Part shown: one piece after another, positions 18,101 through 27,246 of the stretch
Position numbering within the stretch: position 1 is the stretch's first letter
Layout: each line of letters starts with the position of its first letter
Source of the DNA: Roseivirga thermotolerans
GTDB lineage: Bacteria > Bacteroidota > Bacteroidia > Cytophagales > Cyclobacteriaceae
Length of the DNA: 64,000 nucleotides
Direction: 5' to 3'
Assembly: GCF_014653175.1 (NCBI RefSeq)
Contig: NZ_BNAG01000002.1
Location: 1-64,000, forward strand
Made by a program: the position numbers and the translations under genes
The notes under the pieces: generated by a model
What the model saw: only the letters and a program-made list of their open reading frames with translations
Databases searched by the model: none
What the model was told of the DNA's origin: nothing

Positions 18101-21100
18101 GTAAGTCGTCTGGGCTATCGGCATGTAAAAACATCTTTATTCGACCATAGTTGATCATGTCTTGTGTTACCGTTTTGTATACAGCTCTTGCATCGCGATC
18201 CCGAAGGTTTTCCACTTGGAGTTGTAGCGACTGTTCATTACGCCTTCTTTCAATGGTAGAGGTGTTGTCTCTGTCTCTTCGAATACCGGGAGGTAGTACA
18301 TAAGGCGGACGCCCATCGGCCGGTTGGCTGTTTTCTTCAATACTTACTACACCCACAGTAAACTTGGCATCGGAAGGTTCAGGAATTTCGAAAAGGCCTT
18401 TTTCGTACAGACTTTCCTGAAAGGTTCTCCATTGGCTGCCCACCATTCGGAAATTCACAAATCGTAAAACCACTGGCTCGCTAAATTCGGTGAGGTAGGT
18501 TCTTATATAGCGAATGGATTTGAATCCGTTAATATTGCCTTGTACACGATCGGGCTTTCTCACCGGAATTCGGAAGAGGTACCAACTCACCTGATCTCCA
18601 TTTACCTCGTTGGTTACTTTATCTACAATATTGTTTTTTCCTACCTGAAACTGCCCGGGCTTAATGTCAATAGCATATTCATAGTACTCCTCTAAATCGG
18701 CCAGTGTATTGTCTCTGTTTAGGTCTTCATTGTCGGGTAGGTTAGAGTTGGAGGGGGTAAAATTAAGGTTGCCCGTAGAAACGGGGCTATTGCCTTCCAT
18801 GCCGTTAAAGTTTTTATAGCGGGCCAGTATTTTTACATCGGCAGCGTCAAGCTCATCGCTAAGGTAATATTGAAAATTGTCTCCGGAGGGGTCGTTCTGA
18901 AGGGCTTGTCTAATGGAAGGGTCCACGTTTACTGAGCTTAAGAAGTCACTGAAAAATTCAGCCTCTTCGCTAGACTTGAGACCATCGAGCCCAACATCCT
19001 GATTGGCCCTGGCTCCCTGGCTGTTGTCGAAAGCCGGATTAAGGTAAGGCTGGTTGGTTACCCTTCCCCATTCGTTAACAATCACGTTGTCATTGGTTAT
19101 TTGCCCATCGGCTGGTAGACCTTGTTCAAAAGCATGTCTTTCATCGCGCATCAGGTCTTCAGAGATACTGCCCAGGTTTATAAACATCTTTCCACCTGTA
19201 GTGTTGGCCTTTGCCGGATTGATTCCATCATCGATTAACCCCCGAGGGTTTTGAGGTGTGTTGTTGCTCACATTTATAAAGGGGTCCATCATCCAGAATT
19301 CGATGTACTCAATGTTGGTTTTGTCAAAGTCTACCTCGTTGGTAATGGCGCGTACTATGGCCCCAAAGTTCTTCTCCGGTTCAGGTAGCGAGCCATCCCT
19401 TTGTAGGTTGGGGTTGTAGTTGTACATGCCTCTTTCTGCGGGGTAGTAGGCAATATCGAACGAAGGCTCATTGACTACGATTTGCTGAGGATCTCTTTTA
19501 ATCACTTCCGTTTGGCCTACCGATCGTACGTAGTGGTTTTGTAGGTCTTCGGGAGTAATATTCTGAGGTCTGTTTCTGCCGGAGGATCGGTAAAAAACGT
19601 TGTCTATAGTATACCAGGCAATTTTTGCTCTTCTATAGTTAGTGCCCAGACGTGTACCGGCCTGGTTGGAAAGATCGAACTTGTTGTCATCGGTCTTTGG
19701 GGTAGAGCCCAGTTTCCAGCTTTGCGCATTGCTTAAACTAAAGGGAGTTACAGTTGCCTCAAAGTCATCGATATACGATGTGCTGGTGCCGTCTACTTCG
19801 TTGGAAGTGCCCGGAAACAGTTGGGCAAACTCTCCTCGCAAGGTAATTTTAGATGGTGCTTTTGTGTCAATAAAGGGTAGGGCATCAACCATCCGTGTGA
19901 GGAAGCGCGAATTGGCGCTGTAATTAAAGTCAAGCCCCACCATGGTGTTGCTTACCGGTTCGTTACCGATATTCACTCTGGTGAGTTGGGGGCGTTCGTT
20001 GAGGTGAAGCAAAGTAAGTCCCACGTTGGTTTTGTCATTTACCACGTAGTCCAATCGGGTACCTAGGAGGTTGCGGGCCTGAAAGCTAAACAGGTCGGCT
20101 TTTTCGTAAGACACACGAATTTTTTTTCCGGAATTGAGTATGAGTGGATTAATGATGGTGACTTTTCCCTGCACATAGTCTACTGTGTAGTCGGTACCTT
20201 CTACCAACGGGGTGCCTCCGGCAGTCACCACTACACTGCCTTCAGCCACCTGAAAGGCATTGAGGTTGATTTCGTTGGTAGAGCCTGACTGTAGGCTACC
20301 TTTTATAAAGTACTTATTGAGTCTTGATACCAGTTGAGCATCGGCACGGGTGGTTCTGTATAGGGTATCGAAGACATACTTTTCTTTGAGAAACTGCTCA
20401 GAATCTAAAAACTGACTTTCCAGTCGCTGACCAAAAGGTTCCAGGTAAGGAAATATAATATAGCCTCTTTCCGGATTGATGGTAACTCCCTCCACATAGT
20501 CGAAATTTCCGTCTTTTTGTGGGTCGCCATTTTGGTTCAGCCGGTCGAGTCCCATAATCTCAATTAGTGGAATATCTTTAGTGCGCTGTCCCTCATGTAA
20601 ACTTGGGTTGTCTATTCCAGTATTATCATCGCGGTAAATTACTCTTAACTGGAAGGACTGGCGATCTACTCCTGCAGCATTCAGGTTGTAAATGTTCTTC
20701 ATCATAAGGTCCCAGGTAGGTACCCTCGTATTAATTTTGCTGGGGCGCAAGAGTTTGAGGAAAATGACGTCATCTTCCGATCTTCCCTGATAGTCTTCAG
20801 TAAGTTCTCCCACTTTGTAGCGTCTGCCTTGATAGTTGTATTCGAATGATACAGCCAACACTTCGTCATTCTGTAATTGTCTGGTGAGTGAAATAAAGCC
20901 TAGTTCTCGGTTAAAGTAATACTCAGAAGGATCTAACTTCCGGGCACCGGTTACTCTCTCAAAGTCCTGTCCTTTTTCTAATCCATGCTGCCCTTCCAGT
21001 ATGGAACTAATCTGATCTGGTCTTCTGAGATTGGGATTCGCCAACAGGTTCTCAAACAGGTTGTTGGCTGCGTTGCTGGTAGGGCTGCCGCTATTCCCGT

Positions 21101-22265
21101 TGCCCACAAAACTATTTCCTTGCTGAAATATCACATCGCCTTCACCCAGGTCCATAAAAGCGGCAAAGTTTCTAAGGGTTTGCGTGTTGTTCGTTCGGTT
21201 GAGAACATAAACTTCTAATCGGCTTATTTGTAGCCCTGAGATGACTGTTGGGATGCTTCTGAGCCAATTCTGAAAGTTGTTTCTGAAAAAATGCCCCAGA
21301 AAGAAGTGTCTGTTTTCATCGTAGTCACTGGCGCGAATCTGAAATTCATTGCGCTGTACACCTCCTTCTATCTCAATAGACTCGGAGGTTCCTCTTTGCG
21401 AAGCGGCAAGAGCGGTTACATAGAGTCTTCCAAACTGAAGCTGCGTTTTGAACCCAAACAGGTTTTGAGCCCCGGCAATCAGGCTATTGTCAATGGGCAG
21501 ACTTACGTTACCAATTTCCATGCTTTTAACGATGTCCGATTCCAGTCCTGAGAAATCTACCTTAAGCTCGTTTTCGAAGTCGAATGAGTTGTTGTTGTCA
21601 AAATTGGCATTCATTCGCAGTTTGGTGCCAATGGTGCCATCGAGTGACATCTGAATATTTTGGTTGAACTCAAAGGTTCCGTTGCGTTGCTGCCTGATAG
21701 GGATGGCGGGGTTGTCTACGCGCTGAAACCTGCCGCCAAAATCGAGCTGAACGGTTCCGTTGGTATTAATGAGAATCTGGTCGCCACCAAAGAGCCGGTC
21801 GAAGAAGGGGTTTAGGGCAATGGGAGGGATGAGACGCCCTCTGTTACTAACGGCACTTTCTCCATCGCGCGCTTTAGAGCGCTCCATTAGAAACTCTTTA
21901 TTACCCTGTTCTATTTTCTTTCGGAGGGCTTGATTGAAAGGTACATAGGCTGGGGGGCGAATAAACTGATTGTCGAGTTTTTCGGATACGATAATGTTTT
22001 TACTCGTGTCTACCTGATATTGTCTGTTATAAAACCCTGCATTATTAAAGAGCAAAGGTGAGTTGAGCGGACGTCTGTATAGTGGGTCTCCAAAAGGATA
22101 TCTTGGTCTAAAAAGTGGGTAGGGGGAAGGGGTGTATCTGGTAGTGTCTTGTACCGAACGGGTGCTGTCCTGACGCTGAGCATAAACTGATTTAGGCGCG
22201 AGAAGGCCTTGTACCATCAGGCCAAAAAATAAGAGAAATAATATTTTGTGCTGTTTGCCGATCAA
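15141..22265 (-). CDS. sprA: Type IX secretion translocon protein SprA (Sov)
   Basis: SprA is the giant 36-strand outer-membrane barrel that forms the T9SS protein-conducting channel; it is needed for gliding and for export of adhesins and enzymes. At 2374 residues this protein has the expected size. A signal peptide ends near SVYAQ (residue 30). SprA-type sequence is seen throughout: GGDQILINTNGTVQLDFGG near residue 170, the ANFDNNNSFDFENELKVDFSG stretch in part near 220, VTINPERGYIIFPYLEPFG near 605, and a C-terminal barrel ending in GGRIQFSLSQ. The start is a TTG at 22265, 15 bases after the ruvA stop; the next ATG would destroy the signal peptide. Gene order ruvA-sprA-gcvH is typical for the phylum. 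PorV and PorU of the same system are encoded about 10 kb away. Confidence 0.96.
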   Translation of the reverse strand: MIGKQHKILFLLFFGLMVQGLLAPKSVYAQRQDSTRSVQDTTRYTPSPYPLFRPRYPFGDPLYRRPLNSPLLFNNAGFYNRQYQVDTSKNIIVSEKLDNQFIRPPAYVPFNQALRKKIEQGNKEFLMERSKARDGESAVSNRGRLIPPIALNPFFDRLFGGDQILINTNGTVQLDFGGRFQRVDNPAIPIRQQRNGTFEFNQNIQMSLDGTIGTKLRMNANFDNNNSFDFENELKVDFSGLESDIVKSMEIGNVSLPIDNSLIAGAQNLFGFKTQLQFGRLYVTALAASQRGTSESIEIEGGVQRNEFQIRASDYDENRHFFLGHFFRNNFQNWLRSIPTVISGLQISRLEVYVLNRTNNTQTLRNFAAFMDLGEGDVIFQQGNSFVGNGNSGSPTSNAANNLFENLLANPNLRRPDQISSILEGQHGLEKGQDFERVTGARKLDPSEYYFNRELGFISLTRQLQNDEVLAVSFEYNYQGRRYKVGELTEDYQGRSEDDVIFLKLLRPSKINTRVPTWDLMMKNIYNLNAAGVDRQSFQLRVIYRDDNTGIDNPSLHEGQRTKDIPLIEIMGLDRLNQNGDPQKDGNFDYVEGVTINPERGYIIFPYLEPFGQRLESQFLDSEQFLKEKYVFDTLYRTTRADAQLVSRLNKYFIKGSLQSGSTNEINLNAFQVAEGSVVVTAGGTPLVEGTDYTVDYVQGKVTIINPLILNSGKKIRVSYEKADLFSFQARNLLGTRLDYVVNDKTNVGLTLLHLNERPQLTRVNIGNEPVSNTMVGLDFNYSANSRFLTRMVDALPFIDTKAPSKITLRGEFAQLFPGTSNEVDGTSTSYIDDFEATVTPFSLSNAQSWKLGSTPKTDDNKFDLSNQAGTRLGTNYRRAKIAWYTIDNVFYRSSGRNRPQNITPEDLQNHYVRSVGQTEVIKRDPQQIVVNEPSFDIAYYPAERGMYNYNPNLQRDGSLPEPEKNFGAIVRAITNEVDFDKTNIEYIEFWMMDPFINVSNNTPQNPRGLIDDGINPAKANTTGGKMFINLGSISEDLMRDERHAFEQGLPADGQITNDNVIVNEWGRVTNQPYLNPAFDNSQGARANQDVGLDGLKSSEEAEFFSDFLSSVNVDPSIRQALQNDPSGDNFQYYLSDELDAADVKILARYKNFNGMEGNSPVSTGNLNFTPSNSNLPDNEDLNRDNTLADLEEYYEYAIDIKPGQFQVGKNNIVDKVTNEVNGDQVSWYLFRIPVRKPDRVQGNINGFKSIRYIRTYLTEFSEPVVLRFVNFRMVGSQWRTFQESLYEKGLFEIPEPSDAKFTVGVVSIEENSQPADGRPPYVLPPGIRRDRDNTSTIERRRNEQSLQLQVENLRDRDARAVYKTVTQDMINYGRIKMFLHADSPDDLQPGEVTAFIRLGTDFTENYYEIEVPLTMTQPGELSPEQIWPEANEIDIAFDRLYEVKAARNRQNANLNLPFTQTVGKYNVTVVGRPDMSSVQTLMIGVRNPSSPDAEPKSFYLWANELRVTDFDSKSGWAANARLDAQLADLGNLSASFAHSSIGFGGISDKVSERNREKTTAYDISTSVALHKFFPEDWGLEIPAFFSVEHARSVPQFDPLDPDLPLEDVLDSFEEEQERDDYLNKVIDISKRRSFNFSNVRKRATGENRLNLPWAIENFSFTYAYNEITRSNINTALYDFRNYRGAVNYNYKPKALNIAPFQNVSLFDSKWLQLIKDFNFNPIPTSISINGDVNRSFLKTQLRNADLGTDGIDPYYEKSFTFDRTYAVNWDLAQRLTLDYTARVNAIIDEPEGDIDTEVKRDSVLTNFKKLGRIKNYTHNIRSTYTLPFDKLPATNWINSDLSYTTNFNWKAGAIGQRDTLGNLANNTREIGLSGKIDLVKLYNNIGVLRKINSPSRSRTRPTGRNAAADTSARKSLADIPLTKGFLRTLMALRSINFSYSQGEGTVLPGYMPDVYLFGLDRDFENPGLGFILGSQDNDIRHVLASNNLYAPSEFLTNPFQQNRATQFSYEALVEPFQDFRVTLSGRKSFTENYQEIFRNDPDTDSFISINPNRTGTYGISFLMIKTAFDKDNADNSSPLFQNFEAYRSSIKQRLDGLNNNGEYGINSQEVVIPAFVAAYSGQSPDKADTSPFPKWPIPNWSLQYNGLSKIPTINEVFSTVSISHAYSSKYDVSNFVNSPLYTSGLTLDNNLREAGLASELNENGDLVPVYLAQQVVLTERMAPFIGINLRTKSSWGFNLNYDRERNLALNLSNIQVTEMTNKAFRLTVNFARTGVQIPFRINGRKESLPNELRFNLTMNISDRKVVQRRIGEEPIITDGIRVFRLNPTVDYKISEALLVTFYFDKNINDPRVSTSFLNARTTFGGRIQFSLSQ

Positions 22266-22280
22266 GACCTCAGAAATACC

Positions 22281-22874
22281 TCAAGCCGCTTTGAGGGCTA
22301 GTTTTATCAATTGTTCCAGGCTAATATCTCCTGTCTGCTCCTTTAAAATTTTGTCAATGCTCTTTTGTGCGGCCGCCTTGGCAATGCCCAAGGTTACTAA
22401 CGCTGCGAGAGCCTCATTTCTTATGGCGCCTTTAGAAGAAGATGGAATGTTTATCGGGTCGCCAGCATTGGCCGCTTTACCAATTTTGTCTTTAAGCTCT
22501 AAAATAATGCGCTGAGCGGTTTTTGCTCCTATACCTTTTACCGCTTGAATGGTTCGTACATCTTCTCCAAGTATGGCCTGTTCCACCTCTTCGGGGCTAA
22601 GAGAAGATAATACCATTAAGCCGGTCGATGGCCCTACTCCTGAAATAGAGATAAGGTGCATGAAAATGCTCTTTTCATGTGGGTCGGCAAATCCAAAAAG
22701 AGTTTGGGCATCTTCCTTTACATGAAAGTAGGTAAACAACTGAATGTTCTCCTTGTCTTTAATCCGGGAAAAAGTGTTTAGTGAAATCTTTACTTCATAG
22801 CCCACACCTTGTATATCTATAATTACATAGGTGGGATCTTGAAAAGCAAGTTTACCTTTTAAGTAAGCAAACAT
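22281..22874 (-). CDS. ruvA: Holliday junction branch migration protein RuvA
   Basis: RuvA binds four-way junctions and loads the RuvB motor. The 197-residue protein has domain I (MFAYLKGKLAF, YVIIDIQGVGYEV), domain II helix-hairpin-helix motifs (LISISGVGPSTGLMVLS at about 72-88 and IQAVKGIGAKTAQRIILELKDK at about 107), and a short C-terminal domain III (about 150-197) that contacts RuvB. Size is normal. It is the first gene of the ruvA-sprA-gcvH-vanZ-tonB set; ATG start. ruvB and ruvC are not in the window. Confidence 0.96.
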   Translation of the reverse strand: MFAYLKGKLAFQDPTYVIIDIQGVGYEVKISLNTFSRIKDKENIQLFTYFHVKEDAQTLFGFADPHEKSIFMHLISISGVGPSTGLMVLSSLSPEEVEQAILGEDVRTIQAVKGIGAKTAQRIILELKDKIGKAANAGDPINIPSSSKGAIRNEALAALVTLGIAKAAAQKSIDKILKEQTGDISLEQLIKLALKAA

Positions 22875-22892
22875 AGTGGAGGTAGTCTTATG

Positions 22893-22924
22893 AAAAACAA
22901 AAATGGCAAGTTACCCTTGCCATT
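22893..22924 (-). terminator. Terminator after the DUF4837 lipoprotein gene
   Basis: On the minus strand AATGGCAA (22917-22924) pairs perfectly with TTGCCATT (22902-22909) around a 7-base loop and is followed by TTTGTTTTTC. It lies about 50 bases after the stop at 22976 and just before ruvA. Confidence 0.8.
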
Positions 22925-22975
22925 CCTAAAATTAATAAGATTCCTCAATTCAACCCTAAGGTTGTTGTGTTTCTA

Positions 22976-24082
22976 TTAGGTTGTTCTGAAGGTGGTGAGT
23001 AGGGATTCCATTTCTCGAATGAGTTCTCTGTGACTTTCATTCGGATGAATTACGAAACCTTCGATGTAGTAAAGTTTACCTTTGGCTTCGTCTACAAAGG
23101 TGTAGCTCACAAAAGTACCTCCCACGGAGAAGTTGTTGGTTTTCCATGCACCGCGCATTTCTACGGTGTATTTATCTCTGAAGTTTATGTTTCGGAAAAC
23201 AGGCTTCATGTAATTGGTTTCCGTAATCATATAAGACTCAGGATTCTCAGGGTCTCCATAGATGTACTTTTTTGCGATTTCATTTCTCAGAGCAATAATG
23301 TTCTCTTGCTTAAACTCATCTTGTGAGGTATAGTCTTTGGTATAAACGAACAGATTTTTACTCGGACCTACGGCTGGTAAATAACGAGCCCACATGAAAT
23401 CATCTTCTAGCATGGCCAATTCGTAACTGGCAGGGATTTTAATGCTCACTCCCAACTGATCGATGACCTTATTCACAATATTTCGTGAAGCTACTGACAT
23501 TTGGAGTTTGTCCGCCAGACGCTCTTTCTCCGCTATATTGAAATAGTTTTGAATGAGCTGGGCGTTTTCCCGAATGTTTTTAGCAAGGGTTTTATCGTCT
23601 TTACCAAAGAGCTGAAGTACTTTTTGATTTTTGGCAAATTGATTGTCAGAAGTTTGCATAAACCGGTCGGGGTTATTGAAAATAGTTTCTTTCGAACTCT
23701 CACTAAAGGTGGCTTGCAGCCACTTGTCGGCCGCAGATTGGCCTTCATAGCTCACTACATATACCAGGTTTCGCGCAATCTTAAATATACGGTTGAATTC
23801 AAAGGGTTCGATAACCCGAATGGTAAACATGGGTTCTGAACGAGAAAGCCCTGGAACCGGCTCTCTGAATACCTCCTTTATAGCCTCGCCAAGTTCTGCA
23901 TCGTATTTGTTTTTATTCATTACGACAACAATCTCACCGGGCTCCCCAGAGGCCTCCGGAAGAAAATTCTCATTTTTGGCAGTGGCATTGCCCTCAGCAT
24001 CTACATTGGCTCCTTCTTTTCTTTGGTTACAGGCCACGGTGAGCAGTGCTGTAAAAACGAGTATTGCGTATAGTCTTTTCAT
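22976..24082 (-). CDS. DUF4837 family lipoprotein
   Basis: A 368-residue protein with a lipoprotein signal (Cys18 in LLTVACNQ) followed by a low-complexity linker. The body fits DUF4837, a family found in Bacteroidota: EIVVVMNKNKYDAELGEAI near 50, EPMFTIRVIEPFEFNRIF near 83, ARNLVYVV near 105 and MRGAWKTNNFSVGGTFVSYTFVD near 310 (partial quotations). No enzymatic motif is visible. It is expected to be anchored in a membrane facing the periplasm. It stands between the MltD-like gene and ruvA and ends in its own terminator. Function unknown. Confidence 0.82.
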   Translation of the reverse strand: MKRLYAILVFTALLTVACNQRKEGANVDAEGNATAKNENFLPEASGEPGEIVVVMNKNKYDAELGEAIKEVFREPVPGLSRSEPMFTIRVIEPFEFNRIFKIARNLVYVVSYEGQSAADKWLQATFSESSKETIFNNPDRFMQTSDNQFAKNQKVLQLFGKDDKTLAKNIRENAQLIQNYFNIAEKERLADKLQMSVASRNIVNKVIDQLGVSIKIPASYELAMLEDDFMWARYLPAVGPSKNLFVYTKDYTSQDEFKQENIIALRNEIAKKYIYGDPENPESYMITETNYMKPVFRNINFRDKYTVEMRGAWKTNNFSVGGTFVSYTFVDEAKGKLYYIEGFVIHPNESHRELIREMESLLTTFRTT

Positions 24083-24167
24083 AGCGCTCTAATTAGTTGT
24101 TTTGAAGGAAATGAATTCTGCCTGTATTAACAAGATAAATCTACTAAAAGTTTAGTTGTTAATTTGG

Positions 24168-25505
24168 CTAACCTATTCTGAGCTTCATGCCGGGCTTAAT
24201 GGAGTTGCCTTTTAAGTTGTTGAGCTCCTTAATCCGGTCTATGCTCAGGCCTTTATACATACGAGAAATATCCCAAAGGGTGTCACCCGGTTGCACTACA
24301 TGCAGTTTGGAATCAGGGATGGGCTGATCGCGTTGATTGGCCGTAACAGAGGAGGCATCGTAGAAATCGGGGCCAATAAAAATATCGAGGCGCTGGCCCA
24401 CCCGAATGAGTGAACCTCTTATGTTGTTCCAGCTTTTTAGGTCTTCCAGCCGTACGTTGTGTTTGCGGGCAATTGTTCCCAGAACATCGCCACTTTTTAC
24501 CCGATATACTACCTTTTCTTTGCCAAACGTACTGCCTGGCATATTCTTGGCAATTTTTTCGAACTCCACTTTATCGGCCTCTGCTTTGGCTAAAATAGAT
24601 TCTTTGTGGGTTTGGAAGTAGCGCGATTGATAACGCGGTATTCTAAGCTCAAAGTTTTTGAGATTGGCCGGAATGGCCCCCTTTTTAATGGCCGGATTCA
24701 ACCGTTCTATCTCCTCTATGTCAATTCTACCTTCATCGGCTAAAGTTTTCAGGTAAACAAACTGATTGGTTTTTACTACATCGTAGTCTATAGGGTAGAG
24801 TATCTCGGTGGGGTATATGTTGTGCACATCGGCATATTCCATTGCGTACAGTATGGCGGCAAACTGGGGTACGTAAGAGCGTGTTTCTCTAGGCAGGTAG
24901 TTGTAAACCTCCCAGAAGTCTTCTTTGTGTCCTGCTCTTCTCATGGCTCTCCAAACATTGCCAATGCCGCTGTTGTATGCGGCCAGGGTCATCTTCCAGT
25001 CTTTAAAAATACCGTAGAGCCAGGCAATGTACTTGCAGGCAGCTTCTGTAGATTTTTCCGGGTCCATTCGCTCATCAATGTACCAGTCGATGTGTAAACC
25101 CTGCTCTCGAGCGGTTGGAGACATGAATTGCCAAAGGCCTACGGCCTGAGGACCTGAAACTGCTTTTGGGTTGAGGCCTGCTTCAATTATGGGTAAATAT
25201 TTGAGTTCCTGAGGCAGGTTGTACTTGGCCAGGTATTTCTCAAAAATGGGGAAGTAGACTTCTTTTCTCCGCAGCATTTCGCGGGTGTAATCCCGATCGC
25301 GAACCGTAAAGTAGTTGATGAAGGCATGCACACGATCGTTAAAGGCAATGTCAATTTCAAGATCTAGCTCGTTGTACCTTCTTTCTATTTCTTCATAAGG
25401 AAGATCAGGCGCATAATCATATACTTCATGAGGAGCCAAAGCTTCTTGAGCAAAGGCTGTAACTGTGAAACATAGCAACAAAAAGACGCTAATCAACTTT
25501 CTCAT
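24168..25505 (-). CDS. Lytic transglycosylase with two LysM domains (MltD-like)
   Basis: A 445-residue periplasmic murein-cleaving enzyme. Signal peptide to about residue 19 (TAFAQ). The SLT/goose-lysozyme-like domain spans about 90-230 with the likely catalytic Glu108 in YLPIIEAGLNP, then AVGLWQFMSPTAR, and AAYNSGIGNVWRA, all hallmarks of family 1 transglycosylases. Two LysM peptidoglycan-binding repeats follow, at about 333-377 (YRVKSGDVLGTIA) and 400-445 (HVVQPGDTLWDIS). The arrangement is that of MltD. It starts 8 bases after gatA and so belongs to the tatA-gatA transcript. Confidence 0.93.
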   Translation of the reverse strand: MRKLISVFLLLCFTVTAFAQEALAPHEVYDYAPDLPYEEIERRYNELDLEIDIAFNDRVHAFINYFTVRDRDYTREMLRRKEVYFPIFEKYLAKYNLPQELKYLPIIEAGLNPKAVSGPQAVGLWQFMSPTAREQGLHIDWYIDERMDPEKSTEAACKYIAWLYGIFKDWKMTLAAYNSGIGNVWRAMRRAGHKEDFWEVYNYLPRETRSYVPQFAAILYAMEYADVHNIYPTEILYPIDYDVVKTNQFVYLKTLADEGRIDIEEIERLNPAIKKGAIPANLKNFELRIPRYQSRYFQTHKESILAKAEADKVEFEKIAKNMPGSTFGKEKVVYRVKSGDVLGTIARKHNVRLEDLKSWNNIRGSLIRVGQRLDIFIGPDFYDASSVTANQRDQPIPDSKLHVVQPGDTLWDISRMYKGLSIDRIKELNNLKGNSIKPGMKLRIG

Positions 25506-25513
25506 AGACTGCT

Positions 25514-26935
25514 TTAACGCGAATTGTTTTGCTGGATTTTCGAAAATGCGAAAAGTTTTTCTTCCTCAAAAGCCGCTCCCATAATTTGCATCCCTATTGG
25601 TAAGTTTTTAGCATCATTGCCCATAGGAACGGAAATGGCCGGTAACCCACAAATAGAGGCCTGCACTGTGAACAAATCGGCCATGTACATAGCCAATGGA
25701 CTAGCGTGACTCTTGTGTTCAAAAGCCGTGGTGGGGGTAGTGGGAGTAATTATGAAATCTACCTTTTGCAATATTGCTTCCGTGGCCTCTTTAATGAGGC
25801 GTCTTAGTTTCTGCGCCTGAGTAAAATAAGCATCGTAATAGTCGGCACTTAACACAAAAGTGCCGAGCATGATCCTTCGCCTTACTTCGTCTCCAAAGCC
25901 CTCCGTTCTCGAGTTTTTATACATGGCTTCCAAATCGTTGGAGGTACCACTTCTTAAGCCATAGTGAGCTCCATCGTAACGAGCAAGGTTGGTGCTGGCT
26001 TCGGCCGTTGTAAGTATGTAATAAGTGGGTAGTATATATTCGGCAAAAGGAAAACTTTCTTCTACTAATGAATGACCTTCTTTTTCTAACTCACGCACCC
26101 AGTTTTTATAAGCCTCTTGTATTTCGGGCTGTAGTCCGTTGTGGTCAAACAGTTCGGGGAAATAGGCAATTCGATAAGTACCGTGGGGTTGTGCATTACT
26201 ATATTGTGCAACCTGACGCGATGAACTGGTAGCATCTTTTTCGTCTCTACCGGCTATGGCTTCCAGTATTCGGGCATTATCTTCAACAGACCTGGAAAAT
26301 ATGCCTATGGTATCGAACGATGAGGCGTAGGCCAGAAGCCCCCAGCGGGAAATACGAGAATAAGTGGGTTTTAAACCATAGATGCCACAAAAGGCAGCGG
26401 GCTGTCTTACCGAGCCTCCGGTGTCGGTACCGAGTGCTACATGACACATGTTGGCGGCTACGGCAGCAGCTGAACCTCCTGATGAGCCTCCTGGAACACG
26501 CGCGGGATCTACAGGGTTTTTGGCAGGGCCATGGGCTGAATTTTCATTGGAAGAACCCATACCAAACTCATCGCAGTTTTGCCTGCCAATGAGTATTGCG
26601 TCTTGTTGGAGTAATCGCTCAACAGCAGTTGCGGAGAACTGAGATTCGAAACCCTTAAGGATGTGGCTGGCCCCCGATACTTCATGGTCTTTGTAGCATA
26701 TGAGGTCTTTGAGGCCAAAAATTAAGCCGACCAACGGGCCGGCTGTTTTTAGCTCAATTTTTTTATCTAACTCGCGCGCCCGTTGTTTGGCTTCTTCTGC
26801 ATATACCTCTACAAAGGCGTTGAGTTGTTTATCTCGCTCAATGTTGGTCAGGTAGTAGTCTACCAACTGTGAACAAGTTATTTTTCCAAGCGAAAGGTCT
26901 TCCTGAATCTCATCCAGTCGATGATATTCCTTCAT
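25514..26935 (-). CDS. gatA: Asp-tRNA(Asn)/Glu-tRNA(Gln) amidotransferase subunit A
   Basis: GatA is the amidase subunit of GatCAB, which turns misacylated Glu-tRNA(Gln) or Asp-tRNA(Asn) into the amide form. The Ser-cisSer-Lys triad is visible as Lys76 (GLKDLI), Ser151 (in PGGSSGGSAAA) and Ser175 (DTGGSVRQPA), with the same 75- and 24-residue spacing as in the structurally known enzyme. Length 473 residues, normal. gatB and gatC are not in the window. ATG start, 6 bases after tatA and 8 before the MltD-like gene, so the three genes are probably one transcript. Confidence 0.95.
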   Translation of the reverse strand: MKEYHRLDEIQEDLSLGKITCSQLVDYYLTNIERDKQLNAFVEVYAEEAKQRARELDKKIELKTAGPLVGLIFGLKDLICYKDHEVSGASHILKGFESQFSATAVERLLQQDAILIGRQNCDEFGMGSSNENSAHGPAKNPVDPARVPGGSSGGSAAAVAANMCHVALGTDTGGSVRQPAAFCGIYGLKPTYSRISRWGLLAYASSFDTIGIFSRSVEDNARILEAIAGRDEKDATSSSRQVAQYSNAQPHGTYRIAYFPELFDHNGLQPEIQEAYKNWVRELEKEGHSLVEESFPFAEYILPTYYILTTAEASTNLARYDGAHYGLRSGTSNDLEAMYKNSRTEGFGDEVRRRIMLGTFVLSADYYDAYFTQAQKLRRLIKEATEAILQKVDFIITPTTPTTAFEHKSHASPLAMYMADLFTVQASICGLPAISVPMGNDAKNLPIGMQIMGAAFEEEKLFAFSKIQQNNSR

Positions 26936-26941
26936 TGAAAC

Positions 26942-27148
26942 CTATTGCTTATCGATTTCCTTACCTGCTTCGTCTACTTCTTTCTTAATCTCCTTGGTAG
27001 CATCTTTAAATTCTCTGATGCCTCGGCCAAGGCCACGTGCCAAATCAGGTATCTTTTTGGCACCAAACAAAAGAAGCACGATAAATAAGATGACAAAGAT
27101 TTCGGGTCCTCCCGGCATTCCTAGCGCTAAAATTGTTTCCATGGACAT
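26942..27148 (-). CDS. tatA: Twin-arginine translocase subunit TatA/TatE
   Basis: TatA oligomers form the pore that moves folded proteins across the inner membrane. The 68-residue protein has the short membrane helix ([15 protein letters not shown]), the hinge [16 protein letters not shown], and an amphipathic then charged tail rich in Lys and Glu. The longest frame starts at a TTG (27175); the ATG at 27148 ([10 protein letters not shown]) fits the family length and is used. A TATCTTTG box at 27163-27170 could give a very short leader. tatC is not in the window. Confidence 0.92.
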   Translation of the reverse strand: MSMETILALGMPGGPEIFVILFIVLLLFGAKKIPDLARGLGRGIREFKDATKEIKKEVDEAGKEIDKQ

Positions 27149-27246
27149 AAATTTCAATTCGTCAAAGATAGGCAAAAACTATGATTCTAAGCCTAGAAAA
27201 CCAACTACTTTAATGGTAGTTCCTGATTTTTGCTGACAGATGGCCT

